Assembly: GCA_947683625.1 (NCBI GenBank)
Contig: CANTUR010000279.1
Span: 1,426,001-1,490,000 of the forward strand
Length of the DNA: 64,000 nucleotides
Direction: 5' to 3'
From: Mallotus nudiflorus
Lineage: Eukaryota > Streptophyta > Magnoliopsida > Malpighiales > Euphorbiaceae
The notes beneath the pieces are model-generated. The model was given only the letters and a program-made list of their open reading frames with translations, did not search any database and had not been told where the DNA came from. This document shows, piece after piece, positions 1-12,185 of the stretch. The position numbers and the translations under genes are program-made. Position 1 is the first letter of the stretch; every line of letters begins with the position of its first letter.

Positions 1-1600
1 ATGCTTTTGGGTTAATTTGACCTATGAGATTCAAGAAGGCTTTTTGATATCTTTAGAGCTTTATGATAAGAAAATGATCTCCTTTACTTTTGAAGTAAAC
101 ATTTTAATCTTTCTTAATTGAGCTTATTTGTCAAAATCTGAGCTTATTTAGGTATGCAAATCTTGAGTTGAAGTTAGCATATGGAGCTTTTATTTCAAGT
201 TGCATATGTCATAGTATTTCAGTAATATCTTGAGCTACAAATGTCAATTAAGGTGATTCAAGGTTTTATGGAAAGCTAAGACAATTGTATACAGCTTGTT
301 TGAAGAACTTTTGGGTTGATTCAATCATCTTCAGTATTGTTCATAAGCATCTCACGAGCCAGTTATAAGCTGTCTCCTTTTAGTGCTCATTTAGAGCAAA
401 GGGCATTGCTGCTCACGAGCCAGAGTCACGAGCACTTTTGCTTGTGAGCTAGTCATAAAGGTAGTATTGTTAGCTCAAAACAGAAATATTAGAATGCGAC
501 GACTATTATTTTTGCTCCTTATGAGCCAAAGCTTGCTCCTTATGAGCACTATTCACTCGTGAGTGGTGTTCTAACAGAATAAAGTCCAAGATTAATTCAA
601 AGCCAAATTTTTTAGTGTTTATCTAGATAAACACTCCTTAGAGTTCAATTGAAAGGTTAAGAAAGTTGTTTATCATTCATTCTCTCTTAAGCATTCAATT
701 GAGCTCTTAAAATTTTCTTAATAAATTATTTTTTTGTATAACTCTTATTAGATTTGGTTATGTATTAGAAATAGAATTTCTCTTCATATTAAATCTTGGG
801 ATAGATTAGAAGGGAAGTGAGATTTATTTCTAAAGGAATTGGTTTAAGTGTTGTCCATTGATACACTTAGGATTTGGTTTTCGGGTGAGCCTTGAAAACT
901 CAAGTTGTAAGGTTGTAAGAGTGAGCCATAAAACTCTTGTGTAATCTAATCTTATGAATACGATTATGGGTGATTGAAAATCCTAACTTGGAGATAAGTT
1001 AGGTGGAGATGTAGGATTTTTGTTGAATATGAACTCCTTAAATTTTTATATTCTTCATTCTTCCTTCTCAACTTCCATTCAATTATTTCAAAGAATTCTT
1101 TTAATTTCTCATTTTTATTTGATAGTCCTATTCACCCCCCCTCTAGGACTCTTTTCAAATTTTTTATCGGACTCTTTTCAAATTTTTTATCTAACTATTT
1201 CTTATTATCTTATCATCAATTATGGCCATAACATTTTTTCATATAATATTAATTTTAGAGTGGAAAAAAGTATTTAAAAAAATATTGAAGTAGTATCAAT
1301 TATTTAAATAAAAGACTTATTGAAATTCTATGAATTATAATTATATTAAATTTGTAATATTAAATTGGTATATGAATAAATAAAACATTTATTTTTTAAA
1401 AAAAGTTAATTAGATAATAACAATAACGCTAAAAATAATATCATAGTATGTACATAAAATAATTTCTTTTACTATCATGAATCTAAAATTTTTTTTTATT
1501 CATGTGCGAAGTACATGATTATTTACTAGTATGTATGTATATATATAGGAATTTTGACCAAGGTAAATTGCTATTATATTATTCATTGAAGTTAGTCACA
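1..1600 (+). repeat. AT-rich stretch, copia-LTR-like remnant
   Basis: No gene is recognised. The part up to about 1150 has the look of an LTR/leader of a plant retrotransposon: a mixed region with repeated 'gctc(a/c)(c/t)gagc' words at 350-560, then a T-rich stretch and the C-run 'ttcaccccccctctagg'-type boundary near 1130, which is frequent at LTR/primer boundaries of plant Ty1/copia elements (recollection, not tested). At 1148-1190 a 23-bp unit (ggactcttttcaaattt...) is directly duplicated. No terminal TG/CA pair or target duplication could be fixed. The rest to 1600 is AT-rich and holds nothing I can name. Confidence 0.3.
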
Positions 1601-1708
1601 ATTACATCAATGAATCTAGACATAGTAAACCCAAAGACTATTTTAGGCACGTTCTAAGTGTGCAATCTTGTAGGTTATTATAACATTGATAGTGGGCTTA
1701 GGGTATAG

Positions 1709-1717
1709 TACTAATAA
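1709..1717. repeat. left 9-bp target duplication of TIR element
   Basis: tactaataa; partner tacaaataa at 4578-4586 with one mismatch. Confidence 0.6.
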
Positions 1718-2049
1718 GGGATCTTTACAAAAATGCCCTTAAAAGTCACCTTAACAACTACTAAACCATAACTTTTCATTAATTAGTAGTGTGTCCCGAA
1801 ATGCAAAAAAGATTATCCGTGTTCCCCCACTATCTAAATAGTGACTGCATCTTCTTCTTCTCTATTTTTTCCTTATAATCTTTTTCTCTCAATTTTTAGT
1901 TAACTCCTTGAAAAGTTTTAAGAAGAATGGAAATTACCCATTTTGTTTTCAAAAAGAATGTAAGCCTAGATCTTCTCTTTTTAATCAATATGTACTATTT
2001 TTTTTCATTGAAAAGATCTAGATCAAGATCTAGGTTTGTAATCTTCCTT

Positions 2050-2320
2050 TTCTTGTCTATAGATATGGACTTATGAAACATATGATGATGATTTTGAGCA
2101 CTTGCTTTTGGATGGCTTACAATTGAGATGCATTTCAAGCCATTTCTTAATAAAACTCATGCTGTCATGGACAAATCTGATACTTAACATGATCTCGATG
2201 GTGTCAACGATGACTTTGTTGTTATTGCCAAACAATTTCCTTATAAAGGTGACATCGTCACCTCGAATAAGAAATTGGCACAAATATGATAATGATTGCT
2301 TACTACTACTAGATTAGTTA
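2050..2320 (+). other. unassigned open stretch inside the TIR element
   Basis: This 270-bp part is less AT-rich than the rest of the element and stays open on both strands (minus 2071-2283, 70 codons; plus 2102-2317, 71 codons). A third plus-strand frame, with one stop, reads like an acidic globular fragment including 'VNDDFVVIAKQF'. I do not recognise a family in any frame. MULEs often carry captured gene pieces, so a captured exon is possible; chance openness is equally possible. No function is assigned. Confidence 0.2.
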
Positions 2321-3419
2321 AAATAAAAAGCATTTAATTGACTTTAGTTTGGTAAGATGAATTTGAATTTGTTGATAAGAAGATATAAAATAACTAGGGA
2401 TTATAATGGTTAGAGTCATAGTGGAAATTAAGTATGAGTTTGATAATTTTTTATGGCAAAGTTATTTTTAGTATTATTATCAACACTACCCTCCTTTCTA
2501 TTTCTTGCCCTTATTCATTCTTCTACTATTGTTATTATGATTTTATTTGAAAATGACACTTCGAGATTGTTTATTTTTAGCTATGACACTCTTATAAGAG
2601 TAATATTACTGTAGTGGCAAATAATAAGGTTTATTGCCTATACCTCTTATGCTTGTAATCTTTTAAATTTTATTTTTCTTTCTTAAAAATATAAAACCAT
2701 CCTAGATATATTTTGTAGTGTTTCATTGTTTTTCTGTAAATTCATTTTGGTGAATTATAAAAGTGATGGGGTAATTACTAGAACAGAGGTCATAGAAGCA
2801 ACTAGGGACGTGTTGCCATGTTAATTCATATTGCTTTTATTGTCTTTATCCTAAAATTAATGGATCCTATAAAATAATGAGGTGGCTAGTTGTGTAATCA
2901 GAGTGGTATGATAATCTTGTTCTTTAATTCTTGACAATGGCATTATTGTTGTTTTAGAAACTTGATAATGATAGTTATTGCTATTATTAGCCCCATGACT
3001 ACTATATTTTTATTATTATAAATATATGGAATGTATTTTAAATTGACAAAAACATGTACAAAATTATTGTAGCAAGAATGCAAAATAAACATAAAGTATT
3101 CTAAATTGACAAAAACATATATATAGAATTTTAGGGTATTCGATATAATGGAAAATGCAGTTTGAATTTCATTTTCAAAAATTTTAAAGTGATTAGAATA
3201 CAAATTCTAAAAGTATAAAATCTGGTATTTATTTATTTATTTTTGTTTATTTTCCACTCTATCTTTGATTGAATATATTATCATAATTATTATTCATTGT
3301 TTTTATTATTGGTAGCTTTATGTTTGCTATATTAGCAGTTTCATTTATCTTTATTGGAATATAAATTCCAAAGATATTAAATTAAAAATATATTTTGTAT
3401 ACTTTTAGTTTACATTTTG

Positions 3420-3835
3420 TATATGTTCAGTTTATTTTCTGTATATTTTATGTTTCCAATGAATATCTTCATTACAAATATTTACATTTTTGATACAGTA
3501 TCCTCCATTATAGTATATTTTATATTTCTGATATAATATTATTACACCAAAATAATAGACTTCATGTGTTCGCTATTTAAATAGATAAAAAAAATCACTA
3601 CTAATTATTAATGAAATATCATTTTTAAAATATTTTTGTATACTTTTTGTTTATTGTTTGTATATTTTAGTTTATTTATGTGTATTGTACATTTCTAATA
3701 CAATATCTTCATTACAATATATTTTATTCATTTGATACAATATCCTCATTACATTTTAGAAATAATAAATTTCATGTGTTCACTACTTATATAGATTTAA
3801 AAATCACTACTAATTATTAATGAATTTTTATTTCT
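3420..3835. repeat. tandem duplication, period about 207 bp
   Basis: Two diverged copies lie head to tail. The clearest shared part is 'atcactactaattattaat' at about 3594 and again at about 3802, preceded in both by a '(c/t)ttcatgtgttc(g/a)cta' block and by 'gatacaatatcctc'-like text. It is internal to the 1718-4577 element. No coding potential. Confidence 0.6.
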
Positions 3836-4199
3836 ATTCTAAAATGTAAAAAAAAAAAAAAAGCATGTGGAGCTGAATTTCAATGGAGGAATTTTCCTTC
3901 AAACTAAATCCATGATATTTCATTCTAATTAATGAAACTTTATTTTCTTAAACAAAATGAAGGAACTTTATCTAATAAAAAAAAATTAGTTTAATGATAC
4001 TATTGGAACTTTAACTAGTTTATTAATAGCATTATATAGTTTTGTATTTATTTTGATAAACTGGAATTAAAAAAATAAAAATTTACAAATAAATGGTAAA
4101 ATTATTAAAAATAAAGAGAAAATAAAAATAAAAAACATCATACTTTAGCATAAAATGTCAAAATATTTATGAAATAAAATTTTAGAAAAATATATGGGC

Positions 4200-4450
4200 T
4201 AATGCTCCACTAATAAAAAGATTAAGAAAAAAAGAAGAAAAATGAAAATTTTGAAAAAAAGGAAGAGGAAACAAAGAGAGAAATAAAAAAATAAAAAAAA
4301 AAAAGAAAAAAGAAAGGAAAGAGGACAAATAAAAATAAAGAAAAATAAAAAAATGAGAAAATAAAAATTTTAAAAAGAGAAAAATGAAAAAGAAGGGAAT
4401 GAGAAAAAAATAAAAATAAAAAAGATGACAAAATAAAGTAAAAGGAAAAA
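4200..4450. repeat. A-rich low-complexity tract
   Basis: Almost pure A/G sequence (aaaaataaaaa, gaaaaaga units). It gives long Phe/Leu/Ser-rich open frames on the minus strand that I regard as composition artefacts. Confidence 0.8.
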
Positions 4451-5474
4451 GAGGCCTCCTGCAATTAAAAGGGGCACAAATGTAAATAAGTTGGAAAATT
4501 TTAGTAATTAATGACAAGTAAAGGTATTTTAGTTGATAACATTTAAAAAGTGCCATTTTTTTTTTTGTAAAAATCTCTACAAATAATCTTCTACTTACAC
4601 TAGACCAATAAATTATATGTAGACATTATAATTACCTAAGCCACATGAAGGTTAATAATATGACTTAACCTAATATGTAATTAACATCATAGTCTTTTTA
4701 TCATACGATATCCTGATTGAACATAAACCATGGTTATATAGTTCAATCTAATCATTTATTAATTTCTAAGTTAACCAATTATAATGACATTGATAACCTT
4801 TGCCTTTTCATTTCCACATGACTATACAATTTTCATTAATTCAATATATAGATGGGCCTGGAGATATCATACTCATAATATGAGGGAAAAATTCCTTTTT
4901 AATCACTTATATTCCTCTACATAATTTATTCTATGTTCAACTACAGTTTGTATAATGCCCTATTACAAATAATGTTTTATTGTATCAAAACATAGAATTC
5001 TTTATGTAGGAATTCATGGTGATTATTAGGTTAAGGACTTAAATAATACTATTACATTGAGAAACACTTATGACTTTTATCCATGCAACATTCTCATAGC
5101 TGGTTGGTCTAATACAATATTTCTTTGACATGTATCTATGTGTTTAATTTAATATCATATATTCATGACCAGTAAAACATAATCATTGGTCAAACTACAC
5201 ACTAGTCTTCATTCATTATTATCCCATTAATAATGACCAACTAAGGACAATTTATAATAGAATTCTTTTATCTAAGGGTTTTATTATCAAGTCACATATT
5301 TGACAGTTTTAAACAGAATTAACTATTCAAGAGATAAATTATCAAAATAAATAATTAATACATAATTATTAAAATGATAAAATGATGGTGTCCTTCATAT
5401 ATATAAAATAAATATAATCATAACACAAATAAAATCCATAAATGACTATAATCGTTAAAGGTATATCATTAACA

Positions 5475-6640
5475 ATCTTTCATTATCACTAGGTCAAATC
5501 AAAATAGTATCAAATACCCATTAATCTAGTATGACTCTCATGTTTTAGCTATGGAAGAGGCTTAGTGAATGGATCAACTATATTGTCATTAGTTGATAAT
5601 CTACATATCTTCACATCTCCTCTCTTAATATTTTCTCAAATAAGATGAAAATGTTTGAGTATATGTGCTTAAATATCTGATATAATATAGGTTCATTAGC
5701 CTGTGCTATAGCTCTATTATTATCATAATACAAATCCACTAGATTTGCAATGCTAGGAACAACACTGAGTCCATTAATGAACTTCTTAATCCAAACTGCT
5801 TCCTTTACTACTTTAAAGGAAGCAATACACTCGACTTCTATAATATAATCAACAATAGTGTCTTGCTATAAACTTTTCATTTCACTATACCTTTATTCAA
5901 ATAGAACACAAAACTTGACTATGATAAAAAGTTATCCTTATTAGTTTAGAAGCTAGCATTTGTGTAACCATTTACATCTAGCTCACCTTTTTTACCTCTA
6001 TACAGTAAGAATGCACCCTTCATTCCTTCTTAAGTATTTAAGGATTTTCTTAACTATTGTCTAGTGACTTTCACCTAAGTTTGACTAGCATATACTCATT
6101 ATGCTTTGTTTATATTAGATATAAGGTCAAGTGTATAACATAGCACACGTGATACACCCAACAACAAAAGTATATGGAATCTAATCCATGCATTCTTGCT
6201 CATTTTATGTCTCTGGACATTGAGTTTTATTGTGAGTTATGCCATGTGACATTCATAAGAATCCTCTCTTGTAATTTTATATACTGAACCTATTTAGTAC
6301 CTTGTCTATATATGTACTCTAACTTAAGCCTATAAGCCTTTTAGATCTATCTTTATAGATTTTTATGCTAAAAATGAATGCAACTTCACCTAAGTCTTTC
6401 ATTGAAAAATACTTCCCTAACCAAGATTTAACATTTTATAAAGAAATGATATCATTTCCAATAAGTAAGATGTCATTAATATAACACTAGAAAAACTATT
6501 GTTCTTCCACTAACTTTCTTATAAACATAAAGTTCATCTTTATTTTTATGGAACCAAACTCTTTGACAACTTCACTAAAATAAATATTCTAACTCTGAGA
6601 AGCCCACTTCAATCCATAAATGGATTTTTATATGAAATTT
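5475..6640 (-). pseudogene. Ty1/copia pol remnant (RT C-half and RNase H)
   Basis: The minus strand gives, with stops and frameshifts, the end of a copia polyprotein. From high to low coordinates: a 'IYGL..A'-like RT block near 6620, 'VYKKVSG.TIVFLVLYVDD'-like text near 6500, then RNase H with 'EAVWIKKFI', 'VVPSIAN', 'LYYDNN.AIAQA' and the end block 'DPFTKPLP' near 5560. These are hallmarks of Ty1/copia RT and RNase H. Gag, protease, integrase and the start of RT are missing: at about 6640 the sequence switches abruptly to Tat-type LTR sequence. The 3' LTR follows at 5474 and below. Clearly dead. Confidence 0.75.
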
Positions 6641-8212
6641 AGTGTAAAAATGCAAGCTTAATATAAAAATGAAAAGAAAGATGAAATGCAAGTTTTATGG
6701 TAAAAATTCCAACTTTATTAAGGAAAACCCATTTTTATGAAAATAAATATCATAAATAAATGAAAAATACATCCTTTATCATGAGAATCATGGAAAAAAA
6801 TATAAAAATGTAAAGTTTAATTATGTGGATAGAAAAAATAATATTTTTATTATAACAATGAGATTTTTAATGAGAAAAACCAAAATGGTTGCATAAAAAA
6901 TGACTTTATGTTGTAAAATAAATAAAGTTATTATCTAGCAAATAAAAATGTACAATTTAGCTAAAAATATTATTAGCAACATACCAACTTTGATGTATAA
7001 ATAGAAACTTTAATAAAAAAATGAAAATGCAAACTTTATTAAATATAAAAAATGAAAATGCAAACTTTATGATGCAAGTGATAGTGAAAATGTCAAATAT
7101 CATAAAAATGGAATATTTATACAAACAAATAAACAAACACTCCAGGATCTATTCCTCCATCTCCAAATTGCCATTAAACTACTTCACATATATTCACCAA
7201 AATCACAAATTCAATATAAATAATAAAATGATAAAAAAATGCAAAATAATGAGAAAAATAATAAAAATAAAATAAGCTAAAAAAATGAAAATGAAAATAA
7301 AAATAAATAAATAAATAGAAGAATATATGCATAATGAATAAAAAATGTATTTTTATTAAAAATATTTAAATGGGTCCTTAGAAGATTTACACTTGATGCA
7401 TGCTTTGACTTAGATGTAGTTTGGTTTGGATTTTGAATTTAGATCCTAAAAGAAAAGAGATTTTTGTTTTAAAGTGTTTGGAAAATGGGTGTCCATGAGT
7501 TAATCACCCATATTTGAAGGGGGTTTGATGTTTAATCTATTGTTTTTTTTAGAGAGACAGCTAACAGCTAAAAATGAAAAGAGAGAAAAAGTCCTAAAAT
7601 GACAAAAAATGAACTTTTATAAAAAATTTCAACCCAAAACAAAAATTCATGGGCATGGATTTAAAACCAATGAGCGTGGTTTTTATATAAAACCTATAAG
7701 TGTGGGTTAAAATCCACATTTTTGGATTGTCCCATTTTATTTTTTATTTTTTATTTTTCCTCTTTTTTATTTTTTTTCTTTTTCACTAGTTTTGGTAAAG
7801 TTCAAACCTTTCAGATTTTTATGGTTTCTTGGGCTCTTTGGGTTCAGTTCAATGGGCTTTTTAGAGTTCTTAAGGGTTTTTAGACAATTAGGTTCAGTTC
7901 GAGCCAGTAAAGGCTAAATTGAACTTTAAAGTCTTTAACTTGGCCTTTTAATGCTTAGTTCATCATTTTAAGTGCTAGTTCCTCATCTAAGGTTCACATT
8001 TCAAGCTAAAACCTTTATTTGGTAATTTTAGGAGGTGGTTTAGTCTTTTGGGTTCTAATTCAAGGATTTGAATGCTCGCTTTAAGGGTTTTAGATCACGA
8101 CTCTAGAGGCACACTATGGATAGCTCCTTTTTTAAGGTTATCCCCTTTCTACTCGATTAAAAATTTTATTATTAGACCACTTTAGAGGATTACTAAAAAT
8201 TAGGTGTCAACA
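6641..8212 (-). repeat. old Tat-type LTR, truncated at its far end
   Basis: Read on the minus strand the stretch opens at 8212 with tgttgacacctaattttt, closely similar to the start of the LTR at 58686 (tgatacccaaattttaat), and continues with A/T-rich 'aaaatgcaaacttta' modules that also mark the LTR at 58686-61069. The sequence just outside (8213-8235) resembles the polypurine-side flank of element B's 3' LTR (gcttcacatgc against acttcatatgt). So this is most likely the 3' LTR of an old minus-strand Tat-type element. The other end is cut at the junction with the copia remnant near 6640. Short open frames in it (for example at 7021) are AT-driven. Confidence 0.55.
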
Positions 8213-8539
8213 ATTGTCTCTTGCTTCACATGCATTAAGGGATTATTGTAGGAAGCAAATAAAAATGTGTCCAAAAAGATCAAAACATGCTACCAAAATC
8301 GGATCGTGGTAATTGTGTTGTATCACCATATATGTTGCCAAATGCTTTGGAAGCTAGCTTGTAAGGTTGTTTAAGGCATCTTAACAATCTTAATGTATAG
8401 TTTTTGGCTTTGTGTGATAAAGGGCCATATGATTTGTGACCTTATGCTTTGTATAGTAAAGCCTTAAGCATTGAATAGTCATTGTATAACCAATTTATGG
8501 TGTTTTAGCAAATCATGCCATATAGCCATTTAGGCATCA

Positions 8540-8845
8540 GGTGAAGTGTTGTATAATCGACATGTAGTGTTTTAGCTAAGAGTTCTATATAGCTAATGTG
8601 CAATATCAAGCAAAGTGTGTTGTACAGCTTATATGTGGTGTCTCAGTTAAAAAGTGTTGTATAGTTGATGTGCATCATTTTAGTTAAAAGTCCTATATAG
8701 CTAATATGTAGCATCGCAACTAAAAGTGTTGTATTGCTAATATGTGGTGTCTTAACTAAAAGTGTTGTATAGCTTAAGTGAAACATTTCACCTAAAATTT
8801 GTGTATAGCTACTATGTTACATCTCAACTAAAAGTGTTATATAGT
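8540..8845. repeat. 36-bp tandem array, left part
   Basis: Units of the type agtgttgtatagctaatatg begin at 8581, 8617, 8653, 8689, 8725, 8761, about 8797 and 8833, that is every 36 bp. Looser copies extend back to about 8300. It lies next to an LTR of the same orientation, the same layout as the tandem repeats beside element B's 3' LTR, so it is probably the 3' untranslated array of an old Tat-type element. Element A interrupts it at 8846. Not a CRISPR array: the units abut with no unique spacers. Confidence 0.75.
8841..8845. repeat. target-site duplication of element A
   Basis: atagt, repeated at 25521-25525 directly after the right LTR. Confidence 0.8.
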
Positions 8846-10807
8846 TATTATACCTCAAATTTGACTATCCTTAAAAAGGTCTAATGATGAAATGAATCTT
8901 CAAAAAGACTAGAGTCTACTTATTCGTAATACCTCTAAAGTGTCCAACCCTAAAACCCTAACTGATCCCACTAGTGTACAAAATTGATCATTGAGCCATT
9001 AAGTTGTGCTCCGATCTTATGAATTACGAATTATCAAAACAATAAAAGGCTTGTTTCGAGAATCTTCTCTTGAAACATAGAGCTTGTTAAACTGGTGTTT
9101 ATTTCATCAGATTGGGACCTAACTTCGATTTTGATAAAATGGACTTTGAAAACACATCTAAAATGCTCTAAAAGTTTCAAAAGTGGTCCTAAAATATTCT
9201 AAAATAACCCGAGGGTTAGCATGCCTTGCCTAGAAGTGTGCATGTAGTCACGAACACCCTTAGGTGTCACGCACTAAAATCGAAGCCAATTCAGATAAAA
9301 TGGACTTTGGCAATGCATTCAAAAGACTTTAAAACCTTTAGAGGTAGTCCCAAAATAGTTTAAAATAACCTGAGAATTAGCGCGTGTTGCTTAGAAGAGC
9401 ATGTAAACACCCCTAACTGTCACGCGCTAAAATTAAGGTCAAATTAGACAAAATGGACTTTAGAAATGCATCCAAAAGGCCCAGAAACACTAGGAACCAA
9501 CCTTGAAAAACCCAAAAAGCCCCAAATTGAGTGTGTAATGCATGAAAGTACACATAACCACGCATGAGAGAGCATGGCCATGTGTTGACGCACGCATGAC
9601 CACACTTATATCCCCCTCTTCCTCACATTTTTCACTATAAATAGGTGTCTCCACATGCCATTTTAAGGGGGGAGCAAGAGGAAACACATACACATACTCA
9701 AAAATCTATCAGCTCGAAAGCATTGGAAACCTACTTTTAGATAGTTTTAGCTCTCCCAACTGCATTTTTCTTAGATTATTAGGTCTCCTTTCCACTAAAC
9801 CTAGCCTTATCTTTGTCAAAGCATGCTTCAAAGGTATACAAACTAGCATTATTCTACACATCATTTTGAACCTTTTGATGAGAAAAGCTTGATAATCCCT
9901 CAAAGTTAAAGCTTTAAAACCTATACTAGCTCACTTGAATCTGAGGACCACACAATCATTTTAGCACGTTTATTTTATTATACTATATTATATTTTATTG
10001 TTGCCAGAATTTGTGAATAATATTTTGCTTGCATAATGAGATTGGCAATTTACATGCTATATGAATAATTTAGAATATATTTTTGCTTGTTTGATGTCAT
10101 CACTTTGCATTCTCTAGTTCCAAAATGTGAAATCATGCCACAAATATTAATAATGAGAAACGTTCATATTTCGGATTAGAGTCATCATGTTCATGATCCA
10201 ATGATGTCACATGCATCCCCTATATTGCCATCACATATCATCATAACATAAATAATAACTATAAACATGTATAATTATGTACATTTTGCTTACTCTTTCA
10301 AGTGATTGAGTGCCCATTACTTATCTCGTTATTCATGTGATCAAGCAAACTATATGCATAGTTGTGCTAACCTTGTAGGTTTATTATATCTAAGCTAGAT
10401 TTACTTTTCTGCAATCTTTTTTCCTTTTATATGTATTTTATTAGGAAAGTAATGTAATAGTGATATTTCAGCTTTATTATCTTCCATATTTGATGTATTG
10501 TGTGAATGCTATACAAATTGTCATTACTAAAACTAAGGATTGTGATAATTATACATTGAATATTGTATAATGAGAAATAGTTAAAAAGTAGATGTATCCC
10601 TCAAACTAAGAAAACTCTGCTAGGGGCAATACTCGTTGAGTGACTCGATGTTTTCCCTTTCTTTTCTCAATTTTTTAAAAATTGGGTGGCGACTCCATAA
10701 AATAAAAAATGCATATTGTTCCTTTTAAAACTAATCATTTGTCCTTATTTGGTAAAGTTGCTATATCCCTTGGAAACACAAAAACATCCAAAATTGGGTC
10801 GCTTACA
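8846..10807 (+). repeat. element A 5' LTR
   Basis: 1962 bp. It starts tattatacctcaaatttga (canonical TG mutated to TA) and ends gggtcgcttaca. In the first roughly 173 aligned bases I count 27 differences from the right LTR, mostly transitions. A TATA box, tataaata, is at 9636-9643. Short open frames inside (for example 9490-9903, minus) are not genes. Confidence 0.85.
9636..9643 (+). promoter_or_regulatory. TATA box of element A 5' LTR
   Basis: tataaata preceded by ttttcac; the same box occurs at 24350-24357 in the 3' LTR. It would drive the genomic RNA. Confidence 0.55.
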
Positions 10808-10808
10808 A

Positions 10809-10826
10809 TGGCAACTCCATTGGGGA
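10809..10826 (+). other. primer binding site of element A
   Basis: tggcaactccattgggga, one base after the LTR end. Element B has tggcgactccaatgggga in the same place. This type of site is typical for Tat/Ogre elements, where it pairs with the 3' end of a plant tRNA (tRNA-Arg as far as I recall). Confidence 0.7.
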
Positions 10827-12185
10827 TTTTTAAGTAAGAGAGATCAACTCGAAATTAACTATTTCTCATTATGCAATACTTAATCGTATAGAGCCCCTCA
10901 CCACTACATTTGCATTACACACCACATATGCACCACTGGTCCCTAAAACCTTAATGATACTGAATGACATTGCCACCATGATTCCACTTGAGTCACAGGG
11001 CAATGAAGATAGGTATTATCACCTTTAGTCTTTACTTATGCATTCGCCGAACTCATAGGACCAAAGTCTATAACCTAAGTCCTAAAAGGGGCAACTGAGT
11101 TATCAAAAGAATGCTAAACTCACTGACCGGAGTCTGTTAATTTAGTCATATGGGGGCATTCTTGCTAAAGGAACCCTTAGCCTTTCACCCTAACTCAACT
11201 CATGTAGTTAAGCTAGCTATTAGTAATATCCACTAGGATTCCACCAAGTTGTGTATGCTATCCTTGTCCTAACACTTTTAATTTGACTTGATATTCATAA
11301 ATGGCATGACTCTCCTAGTGTTTATCACAAAGTGATGTCGTAATGTTAGTTTTCATAGAATGTTTATGCTCATATCCATATGATTCTCATATACTTTGTA
11401 TAAGCCCAAAGCATAAGGAATGATATGAATCATGTACCTTTGCCTAAATAATCTATGCAAACTAATAAATAACAACATCCTTTGATGGCGGAACCTATGA
11501 AACATCATCCATTTCTTCTTATTAAATCAAATGAACGAGTTGGGAATTCAATTAGATTATGGACCTTTTTTATAAAATCAAACTGTAAACTATCAAATGA
11601 TACTTTCATGACTCTCGGTAAACATATCAAATATCGATATAGGGGCAAGAACTCAGACCCCTTTTGATTGACCTTGGCCTTATTCATACGGGCGCATATG
11701 GGCTTTGGACATTATTTGAAGCCCAACAATTGACCCCCATATTGACATTATATGATTACCCCAAGTACATTTTGGTATTGTTCCTCAGTTTACCCTTTGT
11801 TTCTGATTAACATAAATTGAAACAGCCTAGTTCTAAGAGTGAAACTATAGTCCCCTAATGACTACAAGTTCAAAACCCACCTAGGAAAGAGACTGAACCA
11901 GCCCGTGGTGAGATAAGGTTGGAAGTGAGAACTTGTTTGTGATTGGTTTGTTCATTGTGCAGGAAATACTAACCAACTTTCTAAGGTCAATCATGCATAT
12001 ATAACATAGATATAGATAGCATGAACTAACCATTGTTTCTTATAGTAATGATAATCTTTCATTATAGGATTTTGCATCCACTCCATGCATACATGCTCAC
12101 CCTTTTCTTTTGCAGGCACACGTCATGCATCATTATGTAGCTAACCTTCATAAATGAACAAGAATATAACATTCAAACATGAGTG
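10827..12185 (+). other. untranslated leader of element A
   Basis: About 1.36 kb between primer site and gag. Much of it is conserved in element B (50989 down to about 49690), including an open block at 11482-11667 whose 60-codon translation matches B at 50149-50334 ('RLWTF', 'KSNCKLSNDTFMT'). No known protein domain. Long leaders are usual for Tat/Ogre elements. Confidence 0.55.

Larger units (their letters stand above)
1718..4577. mobile_element. 2.86-kb TIR element, probably non-autonomous MULE
   Basis: The left end begins gggatctttacaaaaatg and the right end, reverse complemented, begins gagatttttacaaaaa; the similarity goes on imperfectly for about 75 bp on each side (both include a 'cattaatta' block). 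The flanks are tactaataa at 1709-1717 and tacaaataa at 4578-4586, 8 of 9 bases equal, which fits the 9-bp duplication made by Mutator-like elements. The element sits inside a copia LTR whose sequence resumes exactly outside these flanks. Inside there is no transposase that I can recognise, only AT-rich DNA, a roughly 207-bp tandem duplication and a short region around 2050-2320 with open frames on both strands. I infer a non-autonomous MULE; another TIR superfamily is possible. Confidence 0.65.
1600..5474 (-). repeat. Ty1/copia 3' LTR, split by a TIR element
   Basis: Two blocks (about 1625-1717 and 4578-5474) align with the solo LTR at 33196-34293: for example 'acgttctaagtgtgcaa' near 1650 against 'atgttctaagtgtgtga' near 33410, and the segments around 4630-5340 follow 33500-34180 almost phrase by phrase. 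Together they make one LTR with the 1718-4577 element inserted in it. The high-coordinate end is put at 5474 because 'tatcattaaca' precedes the reverse complement of the polypurine-like end of the copia coding region. The low end below 1625 is too diverged to place. It is the 3' LTR of the pol remnant at 5475-6640, read on the minus strand. Confidence 0.6.

Noticed and set aside
4182..4556. Long Phe/Leu-rich open frames on the minus strand
   Set aside because: They follow from an A/G-only tract on the plus strand; no domain, no codon structure.
8540..8845. 36-bp repeats considered as CRISPR array
   Set aside because: The units abut with no unique spacers, no cas genes are present and the context is a plant retrotransposon.
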